From JAGWNR01 sp964565685 (GTDB taxonomy: Bacteria; Patescibacteriota; Minisyncoccia; Phycocordibacterales; PALSA-1337): a stretch of DNA of 64,000 nt. How positions within the stretch are numbered: position 1 is the first letter of the stretch; every line of letters starts with the position of its first letter. Below the pieces are notes generated by a model, which saw nothing but the letters and a program-made list of their open reading frames with translations, made no database searches and was not told the origin of the DNA. Of the stretch, positions 1 through 8,268 are shown piece by piece. Location: assembly GCA_964565685.1 (NCBI GenBank), contig CAZMFR010000002.1, forward strand, positions 1 to 64,000, in the 5' to 3' direction. The translations under genes and the position numbers were made by a program.

Positions 1-116
1 TTAATTGTGGCTAATGATTAATTCTAACTGTCCTACTTCAAAGGTTGCTAGTTTCATGCGTGTGCATGGTTGAAAAACAACAAAAATCAACAGTTCTTTG
101 AATTGGAGGGAGATTT

Positions 117-1925
117 GTGAAAAAATTAATACCATTGAAGCGCGTATGGGCGCTCTGTTCCCCATACCATCGTTACATCCTCACCAGTCTTGCACTCATG
201 CTGGTGTGGCAATCGGTCGCGTCTATAATGCCTATTCTCTTGGGGCGCATAGTCACAGCTGTGACAACTAGTGACAAGCACCTCTTTATAATAGCGATCA
301 TCACGTGGCTCGGATTGGCACTCGGTCGCGCTGTCATCTTTTGGTCAAAAGAATCGTTCGAGATCAAAAATCTCGAATACGAGCTTTCGCGGCACATGTC
401 GCGGATCTCGATGCAAAAATTCTTCAGCATCTCGATGGGACAGCACCATCTCGGTCACTCTGTGATCAAGAGAAGCGTCATTTCCAAAGGCGAAGCCGCG
501 GTCAGCGGGATAGTATACCAGGGAGTCTACGAGCTCATACCGACATTGCTCACTATTCTACTGCCGACAGCCCTTCTGCTCTGGAATGCGTGGCAAGTAG
601 GCATATGCGCGCTCGTGGCAATCGCAATCTTCGCCGGCTACACCGTCTATTACAACAGCAGGTTTGTCCCCCGCATCCGTGCGCTGGACACTCTGTCAAA
701 TCAGATCGGGAAAAAACACGGCGAGGTCATCGCCAACGCCGACGTCATATACATCAACGCCCAAGAAGAAAGGGTCAAGACGGAATGCGATGCAGAGAAT
801 GCAAAGCAGGGCGCAGAAGGCGTCCCGATGTGGATCGCATACGTAAATTGGTTCTACGTCGGTCAATGGATGATATGGCTCTTCCAAGCGTCCTGCATGG
901 CAGTCAGCGGTTATCTCGCCTTCAACGGCAAAATGACCACTGGCATGTTCGTGACCGCCTCGTGGTGGATTATGTCCGCCTTGGGAACACTCACGAATAT
1001 CAGCCACATACAGCGCAATCTGGCCAAGAACATCGGCCCGACGGTAAAATACTTCCGGTTTCTAGACTACGAGCCGGATATCATGATGCCCCTCAATCCT
1101 GTTCCGATCGAGCACCTGCAAGGGCGCATCGAATTCTGGCATGTCAGCTTCACCTATCGTTCGCGTTCCGACAAAGAAATGCTAAACGATGATGATGAAG
1201 ATAACACGGAAGCGACTGGATCCGCGGAGATCCCGGCACTGAAGGATGTATCGTTCATTCTCGATGAAGGCAAGCGTCACGCGTTTGTCGGCGGATCGGG
1301 AGCAGGAAAATCCACATTGGTTGGGCTGATCCTCCGGGCATTCGACCCGCAGAGCGGACATGTGCTCGTAGATGGCATCGACATCCGGATGCTCGACTTT
1401 CGAGAGCTCCGCAAGAATGTCGGCCTTGTTCCGCAGGACGTCGCTTTGTTCGACGGCACTATGCGCTACAATGTCACCTTCGGCATGAATGGGTCGGCCG
1501 AGAAAGTCACGACCGAAGAGCTCGATCATGTCGCCAAATTGTCGCGCATCTCAGAATTTTCAGACAGATTGGAGAACGGCTGGGAAACGATGATCGGCGA
1601 ACGCGGCGTCAAGCTCTCCGGCGGCCAGCGCCAACGCGTCGGCATAGCCAGAGCGCTCATCAAGAATCCTGCGATACTCATCTTTGACGAGGCAACATCT
1701 AGTCTCGATACGGAGAACGAGTCGCGGATACGCGAGAGCATAAACGAAGCGTCGGTTGGAAAGACGACGATCATCATCGCCCACCGACTGGCGACAGTGA
1801 TGGATGCCGACAAGATCTTCGTTTTCAACGAGGGCAAGATAGTCGGTCAAGGTTCCCACAAGGAACTCCTCGAATCGAACGAATATTACCAACGCTTGGT
1901 TCAAAACCAAGTGATCATGGCGTGA
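117..1925 (+). CDS. ABC transporter, fused permease and ATPase (exporter type)
   Basis: This is a half-transporter of 602 residues. The N-terminal ~300 residues hold about six hydrophobic segments (ABC exporter membrane domain). The ATPase domain follows with Walker A GGSGAGKST (~392-400), signature LSGGQRQR (~500), Walker B ILIFDEA (~520) and the switch His in IIAHRL. Such proteins act as dimers and export lipids, peptides or drugs; the substrate cannot be read here. An acidic insert rich in D and E (~357-372) precedes the ATPase domain. The start is GTG, chosen because GGAGGGA lies 7-8 bases upstream. It is a single gene closed by its own terminator. Confidence 0.93.
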   Translation: MKKLIPLKRVWALCSPYHRYILTSLALMLVWQSVASIMPILLGRIVTAVTTSDKHLFIIAIITWLGLALGRAVIFWSKESFEIKNLEYELSRHMSRISMQKFFSISMGQHHLGHSVIKRSVISKGEAAVSGIVYQGVYELIPTLLTILLPTALLLWNAWQVGICALVAIAIFAGYTVYYNSRFVPRIRALDTLSNQIGKKHGEVIANADVIYINAQEERVKTECDAENAKQGAEGVPMWIAYVNWFYVGQWMIWLFQASCMAVSGYLAFNGKMTTGMFVTASWWIMSALGTLTNISHIQRNLAKNIGPTVKYFRFLDYEPDIMMPLNPVPIEHLQGRIEFWHVSFTYRSRSDKEMLNDDDEDNTEATGSAEIPALKDVSFILDEGKRHAFVGGSGAGKSTLVGLILRAFDPQSGHVLVDGIDIRMLDFRELRKNVGLVPQDVALFDGTMRYNVTFGMNGSAEKVTTEELDHVAKLSRISEFSDRLENGWETMIGERGVKLSGGQRQRVGIARALIKNPAILIFDEATSSLDTENESRIRESINEASVGKTTIIIAHRLATVMDADKIFVFNEGKIVGQGSHKELLESNEYYQRLVQNQVIMA

Positions 1926-1948
1926 AAGATCCCGCCGTCAAAATCACG

Positions 1949-1978
1949 ACAGCCCACAGAGATGCGGGCTGTTTTTTC
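1949..1978 (+). terminator. Rho-independent terminator of the ABC exporter
   Basis: Perfect 7-bp stem ACAGCCC/GGGCTGT with a 10-base loop followed by TTTTTT, 24 bases after the exporter stop codon. Confidence 0.85.
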
Positions 1979-2016
1979 TTAAAAAATTATTTCTCATACA
2001 AGGTAGCACCTTGTAC

Positions 2017-3929
2017 TTATTTCATCTCCAACGTCTCGTCTATGCGGATCTGCTTGACGAATTCCGGCACGTGCGAGACTAGGATCATGGCGCCTTCGTA
2101 GGCGTCGAGAGCGCGGGCGATCACAGGCAAGTGGCGGAAATTGATATGATTGGTCGGCTCGTCCAAAATCAAAAGTCCAGGCCGAAGGAGGACAAGACGA
2201 GCGAATGCCACGAGACCTTTCTGTCCTTCCGACAGAGATCCGATGCGCGTATGGATCGCATCGGCGCCGATGAGGAAGTTCGCCGCCACAGCGCGCAATT
2301 CCGTCTCGATGAGGCGGCCTTCGACAGAACGAACGATCTTTTCCAGAGACTCGTAGACCGTATCGTTGAAATCCATCATCGAAAAATCCTGGCGGTAATA
2401 GCCGACACGGACGCCATCAGCGATCATTATGTCGGAAGCATCGGATAAAACAGAGTTTTCGACAGCCCGAGGACTGCCCGAGCGAGCTGAAATCGTTTGA
2501 GCCGAGGGCTGTCTATCTTGCGATGATNNNNNNNNNNNNNNNNNNNNNNNNNNNNNNNNNNNNNNNNNNNNNNNNNNNNNNNNNNNNNNNNNNNNNNNNN
2601 NNNNNNNNNNNNNNNNNNNNNNNNNNNACTGCCCGAGCGAGCTGAAATCGTTTGAGCCGAGGGCTGTCTATCTTGCGATGATATGCCCGAAGGCGAAGTA
2701 CGATTTCGCGAAGCGAGTTCCGCAGGCGATGACGGCGTGCCCTGAAGAGGCACATCCTTCGAATGCGCTCTCATGATCGATTCCAATAGCGTCGACTTCC
2801 CCACCCCATTCGGCCCCGAAATGATCATGTGCGTCTTGCGGCGAAGGTGGATATCGCAGGTGCGCTTGACCGGTTTGTGCGTCTTCGGGCTTATCATCCC
2901 ATACGACTTGATCGAGATGATGCAGCCATGTCCTGAGGAGCTTCGCGACGAAGGATCGCCGATTATGTCCATCTGGGCAGGGATCTTGAACTGCTTGATC
3001 GTCTTGTCCTCTTTGCGCACGTCCACCATCTCTTCTTCCAATTCTTCTGCCTTCTCGCGCATGCGTTTTGCCACGAGGCGCATCTGACCGCCCTTCATGG
3101 CAAAAGCGTTCGCTTGCTCCTTGTTCGCCAATATTTCCTTCGCACGGCGGGCATTAGCCATGTTCTCTTTTTCTATGCGAGCGGAGATTTGTTCGACCAC
3201 ATCCTTGTAATCGCCGACATATTGCTCGACTTTTCGGGTATGAACGTCTAGATATAGGACACCATGGGTAAAGGAGTTCAAGAAGTCGGCATCATGGGAG
3301 ATGACCAGACAGGTTTTCTTGTAATCGATCAGGAATTTGGTCAGATGCTCGATGCCTGCTTTGTCTAGATTGTTCGTCGGCTCGTCGAGGAGAAGGATGT
3401 CAGGGTCTTGGATCAAAGCCGAGGCAAGCAGGAGCCGCGCCTGTTGGCCGCCCGAAAAATCCTTGATCAAACGGTCTTTGACGTCTTCTTCTGTCTTGTG
3501 CGTATGCAGATTGACCACGGCAAGGATCGCGTCTATGCGCGGGTCTATGTCGTACTGCTTTTCCTTGAAACATTTTTGAAAGAAATCGCGGACAGTCAGT
3601 CCGAGGTCACCGCGCGGAATTACTTGGCGGGCTGTGGCAATGGTCGCGTTGTTCGTTATATATATTTCTCCTGATTCCGGCTTGTATCCTTCGCTCTTGT
3701 GACTTTCCTCCTTGTGGCCGACGTCAGCGGCGCCGAGGATGAGACCGAATATCGTGCTCTTGCCCGCGCCATTCTGACCCATCAGGGTTATTTTCGTCCC
3801 ACGATGCACGTTAAAGGAAACCTCGTCCAGTATCGGCTTGTTGTGGCCGAATTCGAACGATACGTCTTCGAAGCGGACGATCGTTTCGCCGGAAAAGTCC
3901 GGCTTTGCGAATTTTGCGTTTTTTGACAT
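2017..3929 (-). CDS. ABC-F family ATPase (ribosome-associated), interrupted by an assembly gap
   Basis: Two ABC ATPase domains on one chain without membrane segments. The first has GQNGAGKST (~50) and SGGQQAR with LLLDEPTNNLD. The second has GPNGVGKST (~375) and LSEGQKG with LILDEPTNHIN. ABC-F proteins act on ribosomes as translation factors or antibiotic-protection factors. The frame breaks at a 100-N run (2528-2627) flanked by a 55-bp duplication. Removing one copy plus the Ns (155 bp) joins both halves into one frame of 585 residues, so the break looks artificial. Residues ~387-448 of domain two, just after its Walker A, are an unusual Ser/Pro/Arg-rich insert with repeat-like DNA. EttA or Uup cannot be told apart. 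Confidence 0.85.
2473..2682. repeat. Scaffold gap of 100 N flanked by a 55-bp direct repeat
   Basis: Positions 2473-2527 and 2628-2682 are identical and surround exactly 100 N. The same construction occurs at 43876-44085. This points to a scaffolder that did not merge overlapping contig ends. Collapsing it restores the ABC-F reading frame. Confidence 0.9.
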
Positions 3930-4151
3930 TGAGGAACTACTTTAGCATCTTTTGGCGGATTAAGGAATCAGACGCCGGCTTAGCGATTCGTTCCATTATC
4001 ATCCCGTTCGGCGACGCGGGAAAATTTATAAAAAATAAGTAGACAATTATCAGCACATGTGTTACAGTAACCGTCTGTAGTTCTTTCGGTTGCCGTACAT
4101 ACGAGTGTGCGGCAAACAAACAAATGAATAACAACTGATTCAATAAAAATC

Positions 4152-4514
4152 ATGAATGATAAAAATGATGGCATAATCAAACCGGGACTGCGTCTGTGCG
4201 AACATAACGCTACATTCCATGTATTTGACCGATCGGAAACCCCGGGCAAATGGCATGTCCAGTGTTCGGTGCCGGGCGGTTTAGGATTCCTCCGCACCAA
4301 ACCAAAGATCATCGAAATGACCGAGGAACGGCTATTGGAGATCTATAATGCCAAGATTGGAAGCAACGCCATGGGAAACATGAGGACCATCGGCGCGAGG
4401 GTCGGCGAGCGCGTTCGGTTGCGCGGCCAAACAGGAAAGCAAAAACGGCCGATCGGTCGTCGCTTCAAGTGGAACTTCAGCCCGTCCGGCCGGGTCGTCG
4501 CAGTCCCCTGTTGA
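4152..4514 (+). CDS. Hypothetical protein, basic C-terminus
   Basis: 120 residues, no family recognised. The N-terminal half is mixed and soluble-looking (PGKWHVQC, GGLGFLRTK). The C-terminal ~50 residues are very basic (RVRLRGQTGKQKRPIGRR), suggesting nucleic-acid contact, which is inference only. No membrane segment or signal peptide is visible. It is followed by a good terminator, which supports real expression. The start ATG has no clear ribosome-binding site. Confidence 0.5.
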   Translation: MNDKNDGIIKPGLRLCEHNATFHVFDRSETPGKWHVQCSVPGGLGFLRTKPKIIEMTEERLLEIYNAKIGSNAMGNMRTIGARVGERVRLRGQTGKQKRPIGRRFKWNFSPSGRVVAVPC

Positions 4515-4539
4515 ATCATCGAGATCAGCAGATTTCACC

Positions 4540-4568
4540 AAGCCGGGTCATGACGATCCGGCTTTTTT
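4540..4568 (+). terminator. Rho-independent terminator
   Basis: Stem AAGCCGG/CCGGCTT followed by TTTTTT, 25 bases after the hypothetical gene ending at 4514. Confidence 0.85.
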
Positions 4569-4570
4569 CT

Positions 4571-4599
4571 TTGACATATCCCATGCCTCTTGATATAAA
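4571..4599 (+). promoter_or_regulatory. Sigma-70-type promoter
   Basis: TTGACA, 17-base spacer, TATAAA, placed about 45 bases before the start of the membrane protein at 4645. It begins directly after the preceding terminator. Confidence 0.8.
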
Positions 4600-4644
4600 G
4601 CATACATAAGAGTTCTTTAAAAAATCAAACCAAAGGATCACGTC

Positions 4645-4932
4645 ATGCTATTCATCCTCAGTTGCATCGTCGCTCTACTGCTCATCGTCATAGGCCGCAT
4701 CTGGCTTTGGCAGAACAAGGAGGATCATGCTTTCACGAAGGCCTCAATCGATTCATTGAGAGACGATGAATCGCTCACAGGCGACGGTGTCCGAATGCTC
4801 GCCGACAGGATATCTCGCGGCGAATACGAGCTCCGGGTCATCGAAGAAAATCGGCTGATTGCATACGTTGTGTTTTATGCCGGCATCATATTGGCCCTTG
4901 CTCTGATCGCAGTCGCCATATATCAACGGTAA
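4645..4932 (+). CDS. Small membrane protein with two transmembrane segments
   Basis: 95 residues. One hydrophobic helix at ~2-21 and one at ~72-93, with a charged ~50-residue segment between (KEDHAFTKASIDSLRDDE). The termini would lie on the same side. No family recognised. The start is supported by AAAGGA nine bases upstream; a consensus promoter precedes it and a terminator follows, so it is a single-gene unit. Confidence 0.65.
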   Translation: MLFILSCIVALLLIVIGRIWLWQNKEDHAFTKASIDSLRDDESLTGDGVRMLADRISRGEYELRVIEENRLIAYVVFYAGIILALALIAVAIYQR

Positions 4933-4962
4933 AAGCATCAATGGTAAAACGTCTCTCCCGAT

Positions 4963-4992
4963 CGCGCAATCAGCAATGATTGCGCGTTTTTT
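4963..4992 (+). terminator. Rho-independent terminator
   Basis: Stem CGCGCAAT/ATTGCGCG and a run of six T, 30 bases after the small membrane protein. Confidence 0.87.
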
Positions 4993-5000
4993 ATAATGAA

Positions 5001-5040
5001 TCACCCCACCGCAAGCGGTGAGGAATTCTATTGATTAAAA
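5001..5040. repeat. Intergenic palindromic repeat, copy A
   Basis: 40-bp sequence containing ACCGC-AA-GCGGT and ending in TTCTATTGATTAAAA. It matches 8174-8213 with three differences. Both copies lie between genes. Confidence 0.75.
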
Positions 5041-5041
5041 A

Positions 5042-5077
5042 ACGTGCTCACATATTTCAGAGAGCACGTCGATTTTT
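5042..5077. terminator. Bidirectional terminator-like hairpin
   Basis: ACGTGCTC/GAGCACGT stem with an A-run on the left and a T-run on the right. It probably ends the leftward gene at 5084-5422. Confidence 0.7.
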
Positions 5078-5083
5078 CCTTGG

Positions 5084-5422
5084 TTACATCTCACCGACAG
5101 CGAATGAGTCGATTTCGAAGTTGAAGTTTAGAGCCGGTTTTGGACGATATACGACCATTGCGGCACCATGCCAATAGACAAGGACGATATGGAGTATGAT
5201 TTCCGTATTGTTGCGATGAATGCGAGAATAGATGGCTTGGCGCCACTTTTCATCAGGAAATCTGCAAATGGATGAGGCAATGGTGTTTCCGTCCCAAACG
5301 GCTTCTACCGATTCAGTCGGCATGCCGTTGAATCTGCTTGAGATATGGATAAAGACTCCGTATATACTATCATCCCCCATCCCGAGTATGTTCCGCGATC
5401 GCGTACTGCTTGGCGCGGCCAC
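5084..5422 (-). CDS. Hypothetical protein
   Basis: Up to 112 residues, no family recognised. The sequence alternates hydrophobic and polar residues (YGVFIHISSRF, IILHIVLVYWHGAAMVVY), suggesting a small soluble beta-rich fold rather than a membrane protein. An inner Met at 5380 (MGDDSIYG) may be the true start, giving 98 residues. It is divergent from the gene at 5494, with a 71-bp shared regulatory region. Confidence 0.45.
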   Translation of the reverse strand: MAAPSSTRSRNILGMGDDSIYGVFIHISSRFNGMPTESVEAVWDGNTIASSICRFPDEKWRQAIYSRIHRNNTEIILHIVLVYWHGAAMVVYRPKPALNFNFEIDSFAVGEM

Positions 5423-5426
5423 ACCC

Positions 5427-5474
5427 TTGACAAATTAATGAATTTGTTTAGTATATGGTTACAGATTGTAACCC
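5427..5474 (+). promoter_or_regulatory. Promoter with an adjacent inverted-repeat operator candidate
   Basis: TTGACA at 5427-5432 and TAGTAT about 16 bases later form a promoter for the gene at 5494. Immediately downstream, 5458-5474 is a perfect inverted repeat GGTTACA-N3-TGTAACC lying over the expected transcription start, a typical place for a repressor site. Confidence 0.6.
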
Positions 5475-5493
5475 ACTAACCACGAGGTGATAT

Positions 5494-6054
5494 ATGGTTC
5501 AAAAATCCAAAAAACCCATTGTGCAGGTTCATAAAGGCACAAGCAGATTTGTATTGCTGTTTTCATTCATTCCGAGTTTGGCTGTTAAGTTGCCGAGGAT
5601 CCACTTGAAAGCCGGCATCGAAACACTGGTTCGTAACTGGAGGGAAACATTTCGCAAAGAAACATGGGAATATGAAGTCTGGTGGAGCCCAACTTGGTGC
5701 TTGTTCAAGGGGTTATTGGACAATTGGAAAGAATATAGGTTTTACCGGAAAACCAAACACCAATTCCTTCAAACAACGTATTTCTCTTTCTTGGGAATCG
5801 TAAATCTCCAAAAGAGAGGACAGAAACTGAATTGCGATTACAGACCATTTTGGCGCAATATTTACGATGCAACTGGTGGTGAGGCCATGAACGATGGACA
5901 CCACTTTTCGGAAACAGATAATTTCTGCGTTGATCATGGGGTCAAAATATTGGATTACGGTTCTCCAATAACGCAGAGGATTATTTTGAAGCATGGAAAC
6001 AAGATCGTTCAAGCTCTTGCTTCACATTTTCCAGAACTCAGCCGCAACGGATAG
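5494..6054 (+). CDS. Hypothetical protein, 186 residues
   Basis: No family recognised. It is rich in Trp and aromatic residues (YEVWWSPTWCLFKG, ~60-73) and in Lys/Arg, with no clear transmembrane helix. The start is well supported by GAGGTGAT before ATG. It has a strong promoter, a palindromic operator candidate and a terminator, so it behaves as a regulated single gene. It lies in an accessory stretch of small unknown genes. Confidence 0.6.
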   Translation: MVQKSKKPIVQVHKGTSRFVLLFSFIPSLAVKLPRIHLKAGIETLVRNWRETFRKETWEYEVWWSPTWCLFKGLLDNWKEYRFYRKTKHQFLQTTYFSFLGIVNLQKRGQKLNCDYRPFWRNIYDATGGEAMNDGHHFSETDNFCVDHGVKILDYGSPITQRIILKHGNKIVQALASHFPELSRNG

Positions 6055-6070
6055 TCGTTGCGGTCTTTTT
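6042..6070 (+). terminator. Rho-independent terminator overlapping the gene end
   Basis: Stem CCGCAACG/CGTTGCGG, then TCTTTTTT. The left arm lies inside the last codons of the upstream gene. Confidence 0.85.
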
Positions 6071-6112
6071 TATAATCTATAATGATGTTTCAGATATTAA
6101 TGAAATAAAAAA

Positions 6113-6460
6113 ACTCCCCTGCACTTGCTGGGGAGTAATGCACGACACATGCGACCTTCCTTTATCCTTATCAGGTCCCGACTTCAGCTTTCGCTTAATC
6201 TTTGTGTCTCCGCCCTTTTCGAGTTCGAGCTTAAACACAATTTGGACTCTGACGGATTCATGACGACAGTTAAGACGTCATTACTCGGAAAACCCCTAGA
6301 CCGTTTTGCCGAATCACCGCGTTTGGTGACTCTGACTACGCGTACCACATCGAGGTTCCATCGACCCCACCACACTCGTGGTGGTTTAGGATGTTCCCGT
6401 TAGCGCTAAACGGGAATCTTGATTATTTTCTTGAAAGACCACAAGTGCTAGTCTTAAGTG
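6113..6460 (-). ncRNA. Candidate structured non-coding RNA, about 340 nt
   Basis: The 537-bp space between the genes at 6054 and 6592 has no convincing ORF. Read leftward it ends in a strong terminator (CTCCCC/GGGGAG stem then T7, ~6113-6142). It contains several local hairpins: around 6399-6416 (TTCCCGTT/AACGGGAA), CACCACGAGTGTGGTG near 6371-6386, TCACC/GGTGA near 6314-6330, TGACG/CGTCA near 6260-6281 and GACCT/AGGTC near 6153-6177. Length and form suggest a housekeeping RNA such as tmRNA or RNase P RNA, but I could not find the T-loop of a tmRNA or the conserved RNase P core, so the class is left open. Confidence 0.35.
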
Positions 6461-6577
6461 TATACATGCACGGAAAAAACACAAATTTGAATTGTGTATA
6501 ACGTGGGATAAATAATTCATGACCCTCATGGTCAACGGTTGGAAATTGATCATAAAAAATATTATAAAGTGGCATGG

Positions 6578-6583
6578 TATAAT
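6578..6583 (+). promoter_or_regulatory. -10 box directly before the NYN gene
   Basis: TATAAT lies 8 bases before the ATG at 6592, which would make the transcript leaderless or nearly so. A convincing -35 box was not found. Confidence 0.5.
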
Positions 6584-6591
6584 TGATTGCA

Positions 6592-7113
6592 ATGGATAAA
6601 ACAAAAGAATCAAATATCGCCTTTATAGACGGTCAAAATCTACATCTTGGGACGACTCAAGACGATTGGAAAGTGGATCTTAAAAAGCTACGCATTTACC
6701 TTAAAGATAAATACCATATTTCTGAAGCATATTATTTTCTTGGGTACGTGTCGGAGGCCGAACAGGATCTATACAACAATCTGCAGAAATCTGGCTTCAT
6801 AGTCTTGTTCAAAGAACATAATCCCGCGCTTAAAAGCCTGAAGAAAGGCAATGTCGACACGGACATTGTATTCGAGATAATGAAGAATCTAATAGACAAT
6901 AAAAATTTCGATAAGATCGTCCTTGTTTCTGGAGATGGAGATTACAAGAAGTTGGTTGACTATTTGATCAAGAAAAGCAGATTCAAGAAAATACTTTTTC
7001 CAAATAGGAAATTTGCGTCATCACTGTATAAACATTTGGGAGCTGAATCTTTTGATTATCTCTACAATATTCGAACCTACATAGAATGGCATAAAAGAGA
7101 AAAGGGCTCCTAA
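6592..7113 (+). CDS. NYN domain protein (LabA/DUF88-like, PIN-fold ribonuclease)
   Basis: 173 residues. NYN domains are PIN-like nucleases that cut RNA with metal-binding acidic residues. Visible here are FIDGQNLHLG near the N-terminus, DTDIVFEIM (~95) and VLVSGDGDYKKLVDYL (~118-133), matching the acidic core of the family. An in-frame TTG at 6583 would add three residues, but it falls inside the -10 box, so ATG 6592 is preferred. It stands alone; the RNA target is unknown. Base composition is AT-rich relative to core genes, in keeping with an accessory gene. Confidence 0.85.
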   Translation: MDKTKESNIAFIDGQNLHLGTTQDDWKVDLKKLRIYLKDKYHISEAYYFLGYVSEAEQDLYNNLQKSGFIVLFKEHNPALKSLKKGNVDTDIVFEIMKNLIDNKNFDKIVLVSGDGDYKKLVDYLIKKSRFKKILFPNRKFASSLYKHLGAESFDYLYNIRTYIEWHKREKGS

Positions 7114-7313
7114 GGCACAAACACCTTTCGGATCCCTTTTCGTGTGGATACGCCTATAGTCTATAACAAACAAAAAAAAATGCAAATTTGACAAAGTTAC
7201 AATTATATAGCTTTTATTGGTGACCTTACCGCCTGGCTTTCCGAACTCTTGGGACAAAGAAACGACATTATACTTGCTACACGAGAGTTGCGTAGGCTAA
7301 TATCTACCGACGC

Positions 7314-7583
7314 TCAATTTATTTCATAGCACATATTTTTCTGCATACATGATTTATATTCAGAATAACTTCCTTGTGCACAACTATAGATACAATCACG
7401 CGCTGGAATTTTTTCGTTAAAATATATCTGCAAACCGTGGTAATTTCTGTAATCAGCTTCAAGTTGACTACTATCAGAATTTATCGAAGATTCATATTGA
7501 AAATAAATATATGCCCCGATACTAATTGCTATGACAAGTAACACGACCAAAATAATCAGAATGATTTTAAAGACTTTTTTCAT
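7314..7583 (-). CDS. Small membrane-anchored protein with a Cys-containing outer domain
   Basis: 89 residues: MKKVFK, then a hydrophobic helix (~5-27), then ~60 polar residues containing four cysteines (DCIYSC, SCMQKNMC) that could form disulfides or bind metal outside the cell. No family recognised. The ORF opens upstream at 7655, but TATACT lies 7 bases before ATG 7583, so this start with a leaderless transcript is preferred. Confidence 0.6.
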   Translation of the reverse strand: MKKVFKIILIILVVLLVIAISIGAYIYFQYESSINSDSSQLEADYRNYHGLQIYFNEKIPARDCIYSCAQGSYSEYKSCMQKNMCYEIN

Positions 7584-7670
7584 ACAACAAAGTATAACAT
7601 GACACAAAGTTCTGAACACTCCTTGTTTGGTATTTGTGAAACCTATATTTATCAACCTAAAATACCGATG

Positions 7671-7986
7671 TGACCTTACCGGGAGTCGACGACTACGTCG
7701 TCAGGTGACTTTCCTGTTCGCTCGGAGCAAAGCTCCTCGCAAACATGGAAAGTCCTTTCGCCTCCCGGACGCGAGCCAGCAGTGGCTCGCTTAAGGTCAC
7801 AAAGCTTCTCGCTTTGCTCGAATCTTTGTGACCTTACCGGGAGTCGACGACTACGTCGTCAGGTGACTTTCCTGTTCGCTCGGAGCAAAGCTCCTCGCAA
7901 ACATGGAAAGTCCTTTCGCCTCCCGGACGCGAGCCAGCAGTGGCTCGCTTAAGGTCACAAAGCTTCTCGCTTTGCTCGAATCTTTG
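7671..7986. repeat. Two tandem copies of a 158-bp palindromic element starting with the tRNA-Glu 3' end
   Basis: 7671-7828 and 7829-7986 appear identical. Each begins with 19 bases equal to the 3' end of the tRNA-Glu that follows at 7987. Each folds back on itself: GTGACCTTA pairs with TAAGGTCAC and CCGGGAG with CTCCCGG, and the interior carries GACTTTCC/GGAAAGTC and GCGAGCC/GGCTCGC hairpins. Each ends with a CAAAG/CTTTG hairpin. In tRNA orientation the copies lie downstream of the tRNA. No ORF is present. A further 11-bp match (TGACCTTACCG) is at 7221. Confidence 0.85.
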
Positions 7987-8058
7987 TGACCTTACCGGGA
8001 GTCGAACCCGGATTACAGCCTTGAGAAGGCCGTGTCCTAACCATTAGACGATAAGGCC
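7987..8058 (-). tRNA. tRNA-Glu (anticodon CTC)
   Basis: Cloverleaf by eye: acceptor GGCCTTA/TAAGGTC, D stem GTCT/GGAC, anticodon loop TTCTCAA with CTC, T loop TTCGACT, discriminator A. No CCA is encoded. Two copies of its 3' end lie directly downstream within the tandem repeat. Confidence 0.92.
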
Positions 8059-8173
8059 GAAAATGATGCAAAAATGAAGAATCAAAAATCAAAATTCGAA
8101 CAGATTTTTGACAAAATCACTCTAACATATTTTCCTTATTCTATAAAGTTTCCTTCGATCAATATCCAATAGA

Positions 8174-8213
8174 TCACCCTACCGCAAGCGGTGATGGATT
8201 CTATTGATTAAAA
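8174..8213. repeat. Intergenic palindromic repeat, copy B
   Basis: Matches copy A at 5001-5040 with three differences in 40 bp. Here the outer arms also pair (CAATAGA/TCTATTG), giving a longer hairpin. It lies between tRNA-Glu and murF. Confidence 0.75.
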
Positions 8214-8268
8214 GCATAATTTACATTTTCCACTTTGACCTTTCAATTTTATATTTCTCCTTTCGACT

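Noticed and set aside
305..1192. A 295-residue ORF in another frame of the ABC exporter gene
   Set aside because: It is rich in Arg and His with no domain, overlaps a certain gene on the same strand, and has no ribosome-binding site.
2427..3929. ABC-F as a true pseudogene
   Set aside because: The frame break coincides exactly with an N gap and a 55-bp duplication whose removal restores the frame.
6113..6460. Naming the structured region tmRNA or RNase P RNA
   Set aside because: No tRNA-like T loop with TTCRANY, no clear tag ORF ending in alanines and stop, and no RNase P core such as GAGGAAAGTC were found, so the class is left open.
7671..7986. Two-unit CRISPR array
   Set aside because: The units are 158 bp and directly abutting with no unique spacers, and no cas genes are in the window.
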